Assembly: GCA_938002255.1 (NCBI GenBank)
Contig: CALLAL010000020.1
Coordinates: 1-64,000, forward strand
Direction of reading: 5' to 3'
From: an uncultured bacterium
Lineage (GTDB): Bacteria; Desulfobacterota; BSN033; UBA1163
Length of the DNA stretch: 64,000 nt
The translations under genes were made by a program, and so were the position numbers. A model generated the notes under the pieces. The model worked only from the letters and a program-made list of their open reading frames with translations. It did not search any database and had not been told where the DNA came from. The number at the start of each line of letters is the position of its first letter. Position 1 is the first letter of the stretch. Below, piece by piece: positions 8,980 through 16,557 of this stretch.

Positions 8980-9032
8980 TTTTTCCCATAGCCCTTTGTG
9001 CTATGTTCTATGCATCTTTCAGGAGGTGAGAT

Positions 9033-9611
9033 ATGGAGGTCCGAAAATACATCACCATCGTTGAAGAGACCCTCATTGAAGGGGGGAAAGAGGTCAGTCC
9101 TCCAACCCGCAAGGCTGCAGCCATCGCGGTCATTAGGAATCCCTTTGCAGGGAAGTATGTTGAAAAATTGGATGAGCTCATCGATATCGGGGAGGCTTTA
9201 GGCGGAATCTTGGGGAAAAAAGCGGTTGAAGCCCTAAAGATTGGTCCTGAAAAGGCTGAAAGCTATGGGAAGGCGGCAATTGTTGGCATCAGCGGGGAAT
9301 TAGAGCATGCAGCGGCTATCCTTCACCCCAAACTTGGAACACCTCTTAGAGAGGCAGTTGGCGGAGGGAAAGCCATCATCCCATCAGCCAAAAAGATGGG
9401 GGGCGCGGGCACCGAAATTGACGTGCCCCTTCATTACAAAGATGCCGCCTTTGTCCGGACTCATTTCGATGCCATGACCGTCAGGGTTCCAGATGCGCCC
9501 CGGCCAGATGAAATCGTTGTGGTGATTGCCGTAACAGATTCAGGAAGGCCTCACGCAAGAATCGGTGGCTTAAAAAAAGAAGAAGCCAAGAAAGAAGATG
9601 GCCTACGGTAG
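9033..9611 (+). CDS. DUF1185 / amino-acid-synthesis family protein
   Basis: This 192-residue protein resembles the DUF1185 ('amino acid synthesis') family: MEVRKYITIVEETLIEGG at the start, then ISGELEHAAAILHPKLGTPLREAVGGGKAIIPS and a core with HYKDAAFVRTHFDAM. The start is fixed by a strong AGGAGGTGA at 9021-9029. The protein is cytoplasmic, with a charged Lys-rich tail. It ends 7 bp from the convergent M42 gene, which marks the end of the catabolic cluster. Its biochemical activity is not known to me. Association with Ena/Hnr suggests a pathway role such as isomerisation, hydrolysis or protection of a reactive intermediate. Confidence 0.75.
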   Translation: MEVRKYITIVEETLIEGGKEVSPPTRKAAAIAVIRNPFAGKYVEKLDELIDIGEALGGILGKKAVEALKIGPEKAESYGKAAIVGISGELEHAAAILHPKLGTPLREAVGGGKAIIPSAKKMGGAGTEIDVPLHYKDAAFVRTHFDAMTVRVPDAPRPDEIVVVIAVTDSGRPHARIGGLKKEEAKKEDGLR

Positions 9612-9618
9612 GATCCCT

Positions 9619-10689
9619 TTAAACTTTTAGAATTAATTCATCGATGTCTGTTGATCGGAGATCCTTAAGGAAGTAAAAGAGAAGATCTGCGGTTTTTTCC
9701 ACATCGGACCACTTGATCAATTCCGCCGGAGAATGGCTGTATCGCCTTGGAATGTAAACTCCTCCGGAGGGAATCCCTTTACCTGAGGTGTGAATGGTCG
9801 AAGCGTCAGTCCAGGTCCGGAAGATATCCTTCTGGTGAGGGATACGATGTTTGACAGCAGTCGTAATCAATCGCTGTCTGATCTTTTTCGAATAGAGGGT
9901 TCCCTGTCCAAGCGCGTTGACATCCATAGAGCGAATCACAGGTCCTTTTCCGCACTCATCGGTTGCTAATTGAGGGGGAGTAACTGGATCCGCTGCTGGA
10001 ACAGTATCAACCACAAGCGCTATATCTGGGCAGAGGGTTTGGGCAGCGACCCGGGCTCCTCGGGAACCAACTTCTTCCTGAACAGCGGCCACGAGAAAGA
10101 GCTGATAATCAATTCTTACCGTTTCCATCCTCTTGGCAAGTTCGATAAGGATGGCACATCCTGCTCGATTGTCGATTGATTTACTGATGATGGTGTCCTT
10201 TCCAACCTGCTGAAAATGGGGATGATAGACAATCGGATCGCCAATCTCGATTCCCCAGGACCTTACCTCTTCGTCGGTTTCTGCTCCTACATCAATCCAA
10301 AGTTCAGAGACGGAGATAGGTCGCCTTAAATCCTCCAAAGTCATAAGATGACGGTTCTTGACTCCGATGACACCCGTGAAGATCCCTTTGTCTGTGCAGA
10401 TATCAACCTTTGTGCTCAGCAAAACTCTCTCATCAAACATTCCGTTTAGATCGAAGAAGATGTAACCCTTCGGGTCTATGTATTTTACCAGGAGACACAA
10501 TTCATCTGTATGGGCACAGATCATGACAGATCTCTGGCCTTGCCCAAGTTTTCCCACCACATTTCCCAACGGATCAATCGAAACATCTACGAGGTTCTTT
10601 TTCAGCTCATCGGCTACATATTGGATCACTTTTTCTTCGAATCCACTCCCGCCCGGTAGCTTCACTAGTGTTTTAAAGATATCGAGCAT
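9619..10689 (-). CDS. M42 family metallo-aminopeptidase
   Basis: This 356-residue cytosolic dinuclear-metal aminopeptidase belongs to the M42 (glutamyl aminopeptidase / FrvX-like) family, whose members form large tetrahedral complexes and trim peptides. All expected ligands are present: H60 and D62 (AHTDE), D173 (SIDNRAG), E205/E206 (QEEVGSRG), D228 (VVDTV) and H319 (YSHSPAE). The open frame extends to a TTG at 10704. The ATG at 10689 is preferred because AAGGAG lies just upstream of it. It is transcribed toward the catabolic cluster and has no evident link to it. Some homologues are annotated as endoglucanases, which is probably wrong for this family. Confidence 0.9.
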   Translation of the reverse strand: MLDIFKTLVKLPGGSGFEEKVIQYVADELKKNLVDVSIDPLGNVVGKLGQGQRSVMICAHTDELCLLVKYIDPKGYIFFDLNGMFDERVLLSTKVDICTDKGIFTGVIGVKNRHLMTLEDLRRPISVSELWIDVGAETDEEVRSWGIEIGDPIVYHPHFQQVGKDTIISKSIDNRAGCAILIELAKRMETVRIDYQLFLVAAVQEEVGSRGARVAAQTLCPDIALVVDTVPAADPVTPPQLATDECGKGPVIRSMDVNALGQGTLYSKKIRQRLITTAVKHRIPHQKDIFRTWTDASTIHTSGKGIPSGGVYIPRRYSHSPAELIKWSDVEKTADLLFYFLKDLRSTDIDELILKV

Positions 10690-10731
10690 CGAATTCTCCT
10701 TCAATCAATGCCTTCCGTTTTAGAACCTCCT

Positions 10732-11205
10732 TCATAAGCGAAGGAGAAGGTAGATTTGATAGGCAATCACCAGAGTGTAAAGACCGCTTAAAAGAATGAT
10801 CATTTCTTTTACGAGTTTAAACTTACTGTGAAGGCATAGAAGGGCAATACAGAAAGAGACCATAAAGAATTTCCAGACCCAGAATCCTGTTCCGTAAAGC
10901 TCAATCACGGACCGTACCACAGGGTTAGCTTCCCATCCTTTTTCGTCAAGAATCAGCATGGTCAAGAAAGCATCTAACACATTGAGCCCAATGATCAGGA
11001 CCAAAAAGAAGAAGAGAGTAGGGCTATACCGGTCAACATAGCCTCCTCTTTGATGTTCCTCCTTTCTGCGAATCGTCCTTCTCTGGCCAAAGAACGTAAA
11101 CCAGGTTAAGGCTGGTGTGGGTTTTTTTCTTCGATCTTTTTGAACTCTTCGGTCGAAGGATTCTCCCATACCCTTCATTTTATCTTCTATCCCTTGGGAT
11201 TTCAA
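10732..11205 (-). CDS. DUF5658-like integral membrane protein
   Basis: This small membrane protein has a charged N-terminal part (RRVQKDRRKKPTPALTWFTFFGQRR) and then three hydrophobic segments. Its core, LNVLDAFLTMLILDEKGWEANPVV, matches the DUF5658 pattern. I choose a TTG start at 11205 because GGGGGAGGAG sits just upstream and the TTG overlaps the stop of the DUF2784 gene (ATTGA). Longer readings back to 11271 are possible. It is the last gene of an overlapping three-gene membrane operon. Function is unknown. Confidence 0.65.
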   Translation of the reverse strand: MKSQGIEDKMKGMGESFDRRVQKDRRKKPTPALTWFTFFGQRRTIRRKEEHQRGGYVDRYSPTLFFFLVLIIGLNVLDAFLTMLILDEKGWEANPVVRSVIELYGTGFWVWKFFMVSFCIALLCLHSKFKLVKEMIILLSGLYTLVIAYQIYLLLRL

Positions 11206-11561
11206 TGTCTCCTCCCCCGCTTTTTTAAATACAGCCATCCATTGAATCCGCAGAGCAAGAGGGTCAACCATTGAAGTGTCGATGACGATACTTCTAAATA
11301 AATGATTTTTTCTGTGTAATAAATGATAAATGATCCAATGTAAGTTAAATCAGGATGATGCTTTGATCTTAGCCAAACTTCAAGGTGGGTGAGAGGACAG
11401 ATCCAGTCGAAAGCGTGAAGCAGAAGGGCAAAAACGAGACCCAAGAGATGAAAGACCTTAACCACAAGGTACTTCGTTCCCCAAATTGCTCCGATGAAGA
11501 GGAAAAGAATCCAGAAAAAATGGACCAGAACAGTAAGATCTGCGAATATTTTATAGACCAT
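11202..11561 (-). CDS. DUF2784 family membrane protein
   Basis: This 119-residue protein is of the DUF2784 type: ADLTVLVHFFWILFLFIGA, then a central HAFDWICPLTHLEVWLR motif and a C-terminal hydrophobic helix. About three membrane segments are visible. It overlaps the EamA transporter gene upstream by 11 bases and the DUF5658 gene downstream by 4 bases, so the three are co-translated. No biochemical role is known to me for this family. Confidence 0.82.
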   Translation of the reverse strand: MVYKIFADLTVLVHFFWILFLFIGAIWGTKYLVVKVFHLLGLVFALLLHAFDWICPLTHLEVWLRSKHHPDLTYIGSFIIYYTEKIIYLEVSSSTLQWLTLLLCGFNGWLYLKKRGRRH

Positions 11562-12504
11562 CTTGCTCTTTTTTTCTCATCTCCATAGGGGACGAAGAGG
11601 AGATTTTTTCTCGAGCCAATTGCAGGAGGATCACAGCCCCGATGACTCCAACGCCCCCGACCATCTGAAGGGGTTGAAGAACTTCCCCCAGCGTGAGATA
11701 AGCGGCAATCCCTGCCACAACAGGTTCCCATGTTGAAACAATACTTGCTCGGGTCGCCCGAATTCTTTCGATTCCCTTGAAGTAGAAGCCAAAGGGGATC
11801 AGAGTAGAGAAGATGGCAATATAGAGAAAAGCGATCCAGACCTTAAAAGAATGACCGTCCTTCAGAATCTTTGCAGGAGAAATAAAGACCGAATAACAGA
11901 GGGCACTGATCCCAAACCCATAAAGAAGGAGTGTCCAGGGGTCATAGGTTTTGAGTCCCTTCTCTCCGTAAAGGGTGTAGAAGGTAAAAAAGAATGAAGC
12001 GATCAGGCCACTGAGAATCCCAACACGATTGAGACGGAGAAGATCGAATTGATATCCTCCCACCACCAGATAACATCCTGCCACAGCCATCAGTAGAGCA
12101 ATGATTTTTCCCCGAGAGGCAGGCTCTTTTTGAAAGAGGAAAGCGAAAAGGGAAACCCAGATGGGTTGTAAGTACTGCAAGAGGATGGCTGGCCCCACCT
12201 GGATCTTGCTAATGGTGTAGTAGTAAAAAAATTGCATTCCTGTGACCCCTATCCCTCCCAGGATGAGAAAGTAAGGGAGATCTTTGAGAACAATGGAGAG
12301 TCGCCTGGGATCATAGATCAGGAGGACCACGAACAAGATGAACGTGGCAAGGGACAAACGGACCAGGATCAATTCAGCAGGAGGGAGTCCAACATTAAAA
12401 AGGGCTTTAGCGACCACACTCGATATTCCCCAAAGCGTGGAACCAATAAGGAGATAAAGATAGCCGTGGATCTCATGGTTTTTCATCACATACCATCGTT
12501 GCAT
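11551..12504 (-). CDS. EamA-family (DMT) transporter
   Basis: This inner-membrane permease of about 317 residues belongs to the drug/metabolite transporter superfamily. Ten hydrophobic segments are arranged as two EamA repeats, beginning IHGYLYLLIGSTLWGISSVVAKALF and, in the second half, GILSGLIASFFFTFYTLYGEKG. Such proteins export amino acids or other small metabolites, and the substrate cannot be read from sequence. An internal ATG at 12486 is an equally good start, because no Shine-Dalgarno distinguishes the two. It is the first gene of a three-gene overlapping operon and is divergent from the DUF1684 gene. Confidence 0.85.
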   Translation of the reverse strand: MQRWYVMKNHEIHGYLYLLIGSTLWGISSVVAKALFNVGLPPAELILVRLSLATFILFVVLLIYDPRRLSIVLKDLPYFLILGGIGVTGMQFFYYYTISKIQVGPAILLQYLQPIWVSLFAFLFQKEPASRGKIIALLMAVAGCYLVVGGYQFDLLRLNRVGILSGLIASFFFTFYTLYGEKGLKTYDPWTLLLYGFGISALCYSVFISPAKILKDGHSFKVWIAFLYIAIFSTLIPFGFYFKGIERIRATRASIVSTWEPVVAGIAAYLTLGEVLQPLQMVGGVGVIGAVILLQLAREKISSSSPMEMRKKEQDGL

Positions 12505-12596
12505 AAAAGAGTGAGAAAAATCAATGGGAAAGCGGTTTCTGGATTCGTTTGATTCTATCCCTCCATTTTGTTAAGATAAGGACTGGAGACTTACGG

Positions 12597-13232
12597 ATGA
12601 AGAGAAAAGCTTATCTTGTTTTCATCCTTTTTTTCATAGTCTCTCCCGTCGGTTTAATGGGGGGGTGGGCTACTGAATTAGATGAGGTAAGTTTTAAGTT
12701 GGCCCAAGAAAAATTGGTGGCTGAATGGCGGAAAGAACGGGATCAATTTTTTAAGACACATCAACGATCTCCCCTTTCTGCAAAGGACAAAAAGACCTTT
12801 AAAGGACTCAAATATTTTCCTTATGATCCCCAATATGTTTTTTGTGGAGGGATTAAACGGTATAACTTCCATATTCAAAACCCACAATACTATGCGACAT
12901 TTCTCACAAACAAGGGAACCAATAAACGTTACATCCGATATGGAAGCTTCCATTTCCAAATCAATGGGACGGAACATGTCCTTCAGGTTTTCAAATCCAT
13001 TTTAAGCGATACGCTTTTCATTCCGTTCAAAGATAAGACGAACGGAAAAGAGACGTATGAGGGGGGAAGGTATATCGATGCCACCATCCTTCCCGGTTAC
13101 AGGATGGTTTTGGATTTCAATATGGCTTATCACCCTTCTTGCGCCTATAACGAAAAATTCATCTGCGCCCTTCCCCCCCGGGAGAACTTCTTAGAGATTG
13201 AAATCAGAGCAGGGGAGAAGAATCCTGAATAA
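12597..13232 (+). CDS. DUF1684 domain secreted protein
   Basis: This 211-residue protein begins with a hydrophobic export signal (residues 1 to about 26). It then shows the DUF1684 layout: EWRKERDQFFKTHQRSPLS, a GLKYFPYDPQYVF segment, FIPFKDKTNGKETYEGGRY, LDFNMAYHPSCAYNEKFICALPP and a terminal EIRAGEK. The frame is open from a TTG at 12549. The ATG at 12597 starts the signal peptide and has GGAG upstream, so I use it. The function of the domain is unknown. It is a single gene between two minus-strand operons. Confidence 0.82.
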   Translation: MKRKAYLVFILFFIVSPVGLMGGWATELDEVSFKLAQEKLVAEWRKERDQFFKTHQRSPLSAKDKKTFKGLKYFPYDPQYVFCGGIKRYNFHIQNPQYYATFLTNKGTNKRYIRYGSFHFQINGTEHVLQVFKSILSDTLFIPFKDKTNGKETYEGGRYIDATILPGYRMVLDFNMAYHPSCAYNEKFICALPPRENFLEIEIRAGEKNPE

Positions 13233-13317
13233 CGGTTCTTCAGCCTCACTCTCCTGATGGAAACCTTTCCTTCTCCAAAGTCCTATCGATTACTGGTCCT
13301 CTCGCTAAGAGGCCTGC

Positions 13318-14163
13318 TCATTCCCGCTCGTGGCGATGGAAGAGATAATGAGAGTGGAGATGGCGGTGGGTAACGTCCCCATGGCGATGGATATGTTCGT
13401 GAATCAGGTTAACCCTGAGCAAGAGGTCTTGATCTCCAAGGACGTTCATCGCACTGCCTACCCTTTCAATCTGGTGGTCTTCTGAAAGAATAGCCGTTGT
13501 TGCCTGCAGTTCATCGACCAGAGAGAGATCGTGGGTCGCAATGACCAATGTCTTTCCTGCTTCATTTAAAGCCAGCATCAGTTCCACGAGGGAACATTGA
13601 GTTTTTGGATCGAGCCCGTTCGTGGGTTCGTCCAGAAGTAACACTTCTGGATTTATGGTTAAGATCGAGCCTATGGCCACTTTTTTCTTCTCCCCGCCAG
13701 AGAGCATATAGGTCGGTCTCGATTTCAACGGTTCAATCTTGAGCATCTCCATGACCTCAAAAGCTCTGTCCAACGCCTCTGCTTCGCCGATCTCAAGCTG
13801 GAGGGGACCATAGAGCAGTTCATCAAGAACGGTCGGACAAAAGAGCTGGACATCCGAATCCTGAAACACATACCCAACCTTTGCCCTAAAAAAACTCAAG
13901 AATCCTTTATCCTTTAAGGTCTCTTTTGAGATTTCGCTCCCTTTAAAGAAAACCCTCCCTTTTGAAGGAAAAATCAATCCGTTCATAATCTGAAGCAGGG
14001 TCGTTTTCCCTGTTCCATTCGCGCCAATGATGGCAAACCGTTCGCCTTTAACAATCTCTAAGCTGATCTCGGATAGAGCGGAGATGTCATTCTGGTAATT
14101 GTAACTGACCTTCTCAAGACAGATGATCTTCTCTCTTATTTTCTGTGTTTCATTTATTTCCAT
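13318..14163 (-). CDS. cbiO: Nickel/cobalt ECF transporter ATPase with His-rich tail
   Basis: This 281-residue ATPase of the CbiO/NikO type powers an energy-coupling-factor metal transporter. Walker A is GANGTGKTT, the Q-loop is VFQDSDVQLFCPTV, the signature is LSGGEKKKVAIG, Walker B is VLLLDEPTNGLD and the switch His is in ATHD. The last 30 or so residues (LIHEHIHRHGDVTHRHLHSH and onward) hold ten histidines and look like a metal-binding tail. The start overlaps the CbiQ gene by 10 bases. The subunits upstream (CbiM-DUF4198 fusion, NikL-like) favour nickel over cobalt, but the metal is inferred. Confidence 0.93.
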   Translation of the reverse strand: MEINETQKIREKIICLEKVSYNYQNDISALSEISLEIVKGERFAIIGANGTGKTTLLQIMNGLIFPSKGRVFFKGSEISKETLKDKGFLSFFRAKVGYVFQDSDVQLFCPTVLDELLYGPLQLEIGEAEALDRAFEVMEMLKIEPLKSRPTYMLSGGEKKKVAIGSILTINPEVLLLDEPTNGLDPKTQCSLVELMLALNEAGKTLVIATHDLSLVDELQATTAILSEDHQIERVGSAMNVLGDQDLLLRVNLIHEHIHRHGDVTHRHLHSHYLFHRHERE

Positions 14164-15080
14164 AGGAGAAGGCTACCTATGCACAAGAAGGAGAATCCTG
14201 CAATCCAATCGTGAGGTTGCAAGGTTTTGACTTGATAGACTTTAATGGTGTCGCTAAATCCTCTGCTGACCATTGCCCGAAACACCTCGTCTGCCCTTAA
14301 TCGGGTCTTGCGAAAGAGGAAGGCCATCCGACCTGCAAGCCACATTCGTGCCTCTTTCGATTTTGGCTCTTTCAGAAGTCTGCTTCTTTTTGCAAGATGC
14401 ATTTCCTCAACTGTTTTTGAGAAAAGAAAAAGGTATTGGTAAGAGAGGGTGATGACCATGAGGAAGGTATCCGGGACTCTGAGGAGTTTTAAAGCCCTGA
14501 TGATTTCTGGAAACGGTGTCGTATAAAGTAACAGAAACGTCAAGGAGAGGGAATTGACCACTCGAAGCGTGATCATTCCCAATCCGTAAACCCCTTCTCG
14601 GGTGACCCCTACGGTTTCGGGAAGGGAATAAATCCAGAGTTGATAGGAGCGGGAAAAAGATAAAAAGGGGAGCAGAATTTCTCCCTCTTTGAAAAGGTTT
14701 AAGGCGGAAGGAAGGGCGACCAGAAATCCAAAGACCATTCCGAACAACAGAATTCTCTTATAGAGGTGAAGAAGATTTAAACGAGAAAGAGCCATGAGAA
14801 GAAGAACCAGCAAACCGATCCAAATTTCAGATTCAATGTCCTTTTTCAAACTGATGATGGTCATAAAAAAGAGGAGAAAAAGGAGTTTTATTCGAGCATC
14901 AATTTTCTGGAAAACCCCTTCTTTTGAAGCTGCGTTCCACTGGGCATAAGCGATTTTGACGATCTCACCGAGGTGCTCCATCCCTTTTTCGAGAAAAGGG
15001 GTTCTTACCCTTTTCCCTTTCAACTGGAATGAATCGGGGGAATCCTGTTTCAGTAAAAAAGAGGGGATCAGGTCTTCCAT
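14154..15080 (-). CDS. cbiQ: ECF transporter transmembrane subunit CbiQ/NikQ
   Basis: This 308-residue membrane subunit couples the ATPase to the metal-binding CbiM. About five to six hydrophobic helices are visible. Near the C-terminus, EVFRAMVSRGFSD is the conserved cytoplasmic coupling region of EcfT/CbiQ proteins (the ARG-type motif here reads SRG). A soluble stretch of about 65 residues precedes the first membrane helix (KLLFLLFFMTIISL). It overlaps cbiO and lies 23 bp downstream of the outer-membrane protein gene. The family is clear and the metal is inferred from the operon. Confidence 0.9.
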   Translation of the reverse strand: MEDLIPSFLLKQDSPDSFQLKGKRVRTPFLEKGMEHLGEIVKIAYAQWNAASKEGVFQKIDARIKLLFLLFFMTIISLKKDIESEIWIGLLVLLLMALSRLNLLHLYKRILLFGMVFGFLVALPSALNLFKEGEILLPFLSFSRSYQLWIYSLPETVGVTREGVYGLGMITLRVVNSLSLTFLLLYTTPFPEIIRALKLLRVPDTFLMVITLSYQYLFLFSKTVEEMHLAKRSRLLKEPKSKEARMWLAGRMAFLFRKTRLRADEVFRAMVSRGFSDTIKVYQVKTLQPHDWIAGFSFLCIGSLLLWK

Positions 15081-15103
15081 AACGTTGCTTTCGCCACAGC
15101 CAT

Positions 15104-16087
15104 CTAAAAATAAAACGAGAGTGTCACAATCGCTCTAACCTTTTCAAGGCCTTCGGCCCCTTGCTGTTCACCCTTTTCGTTTAGGTTTTTGAGGGTAGGA
15201 AATTTTAACATCAGGCCGAAACTGCCGTTTAAAGGTTTTGGGAATGAGACGCGAAATCCAGGCGAAAGGTAGAGGATCGTTCCACCTGTGGCCCTCTGTT
15301 TCTCTCTGCCTTCTTCGTCACGTGCGATATGGAGTAAATTCAATTCAATAATTCCATCAACCTTCGAAATAAGACCTTCAGGTTTTCCATATAGCTCGTA
15401 TATTCCCGCAAGATTGGCTCTCCATTCGTTCCCAAATTTAAACCGGTCTTTCCTCGTAAAAATATCATAAGAGGTATCCGCCGCGAGGGTCAAGGGACCC
15501 GTTAACTGTCGGGTGGCTGAAAACCCCAGGGTGTAGGACGGACTCCCAAAACCGGGTTGCATCCCTGGATCTATCTCTCCACCAAGTTCTTTTCGGTTTT
15601 TTCCCGTGGGGAGGGTCGCTCCGGCGAATACGGAGAGATAGGTCTTTTTTACTCCTTCAAGGGTGATGGCCGTGTCCTGGTCTGTGTTCAAACGAATGCC
15701 TTTGATCTGGGGATCATAGTTAAATCCAAGATTAAAAAGGAATTTCACATCACCGATCCCTCTGGTCTTCCCCAGATCGTCCTGTCGTTTCACATTATAA
15801 GGAAGAAAAAGATTTCCGGTCAGGAAGGGAGTGATCCCATAAGAAAGCCCCATGTTAAAGAAAGTAAAAGAATCCTTGTTGATTGGTTCAGTGAAGGTTC
15901 GCTTTTTCCATTCCACATGTTCTATCCTGGAAGAAATAACAAAGGCACCCCGAGGAAGGGTTAGAGGAGAGTTGGTCTCCATGGGACTTCCGGGTCCCAT
16001 AGCAAGGCTGATTCCACCATGATGGGCCCTAACCGTTAAAGGCATGAATAAAAGCAACACGATCACAAGCATCGCCGATCTTTTCAT
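15104..16087 (-). CDS. Putative outer-membrane beta-barrel protein of the nickel operon
   Basis: This 327-residue exported protein has a signal peptide ending near residue 22 (LTVRAHHGG). The body has alternating beta-strand character and a C-terminus ending in aromatic-flanked strands (IVTLSFYF), typical of an outer-membrane barrel with terminal Phe. It resembles the family annotated as 'MetA-pathway of phenol degradation' or simply 'transporter'. A conserved HHGG lies just after the cleavage site. Its ATG overlaps the NikL-like stop, so it belongs to the metal-uptake operon. A role in passing nickel across the outer membrane is inference. Confidence 0.72.
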   Translation of the reverse strand: MKRSAMLVIVLLLFMPLTVRAHHGGISLAMGPGSPMETNSPLTLPRGAFVISSRIEHVEWKKRTFTEPINKDSFTFFNMGLSYGITPFLTGNLFLPYNVKRQDDLGKTRGIGDVKFLFNLGFNYDPQIKGIRLNTDQDTAITLEGVKKTYLSVFAGATLPTGKNRKELGGEIDPGMQPGFGSPSYTLGFSATRQLTGPLTLAADTSYDIFTRKDRFKFGNEWRANLAGIYELYGKPEGLISKVDGIIELNLLHIARDEEGREKQRATGGTILYLSPGFRVSFPKPLNGSFGLMLKFPTLKNLNEKGEQQGAEGLEKVRAIVTLSFYF

Positions 16088-16557
16088 CTCTTTTCCTCCT
16101 TTTGGGCAAGGGTTTTTCTTGATTTCCAGAGTGCGTAAACCCCGAAGAATCCCAAAATGAGACTTATACCGACAATCAGTTTGGTATGGGTGGCTAAAAG
16201 AGGTTTGCTGAAGGACTGGACTTGGAAGTTTTGATCCACGTTAACGTCGATGGTCACGCCGTGAAATCCATGGGAAGATTCTCCCCAAGCCTTGATTTTC
16301 CAGGGTCCAGCCCGATCCGGTAGAAAGGAGAGGAAACCATTTTTATCCGTCCGCCCGATCTGATGGGGTTCCTGATCCCCGGGACCAAAGAGTTCATATT
16401 CAGAATAACTGGCGGGATTGTTCTCAGCATAGAATATTTTTACTGACACGCCTTTCTGCTGGACATCGTAATGAATGGAGTGACTCCAGGCCACCGAAGT
16501 GAACGTAAAAAGAATCATCAACCACAGAATTTTAGAAGCCATTTTGGTCTTCTTCAT
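16084..16557 (-). CDS. NikL-like periplasmic/membrane accessory protein
   Basis: This 157-residue protein has an N-terminal signal (cut near VAWS|HSIHY), a small beta-rich domain with GRTDKNGFLSFLPDRAGPW like a carboxypeptidase-regulatory fold, and a single C-terminal membrane helix (LIVGISLILGFFGVYALW). This layout matches NikL, the accessory subunit that replaces NikN in NikKLMQO nickel transporters. It overlaps both neighbours by 4 bases. A His immediately after the predicted cleavage site could ligate metal. The family call is moderate because it rests on layout and context. Confidence 0.68.
   Translation of the reverse strand: MKKTKMASKILWLMILFTFTSVAWSHSIHYDVQQKGVSVKIFYAENNPASYSEYELFGPGDQEPHQIGRTDKNGFLSFLPDRAGPWKIKAWGESSHGFHGVTIDVNVDQNFQVQSFSKPLLATHTKLIVGISLILGFFGVYALWKSRKTLAQKEEKR

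Noticed and set aside
8998-9201. 67-codon frame overlapping the DUF1185 start
   Set aside because: It is out of frame with the DUF1185 gene, which has a strong ribosome-binding site and a clear family match.
13233-13317. Bidirectional terminator between the DUF1684 and cbiO genes
   Set aside because: Only a 5-bp stem (CCTCT/AGAGG) without T-runs is visible.
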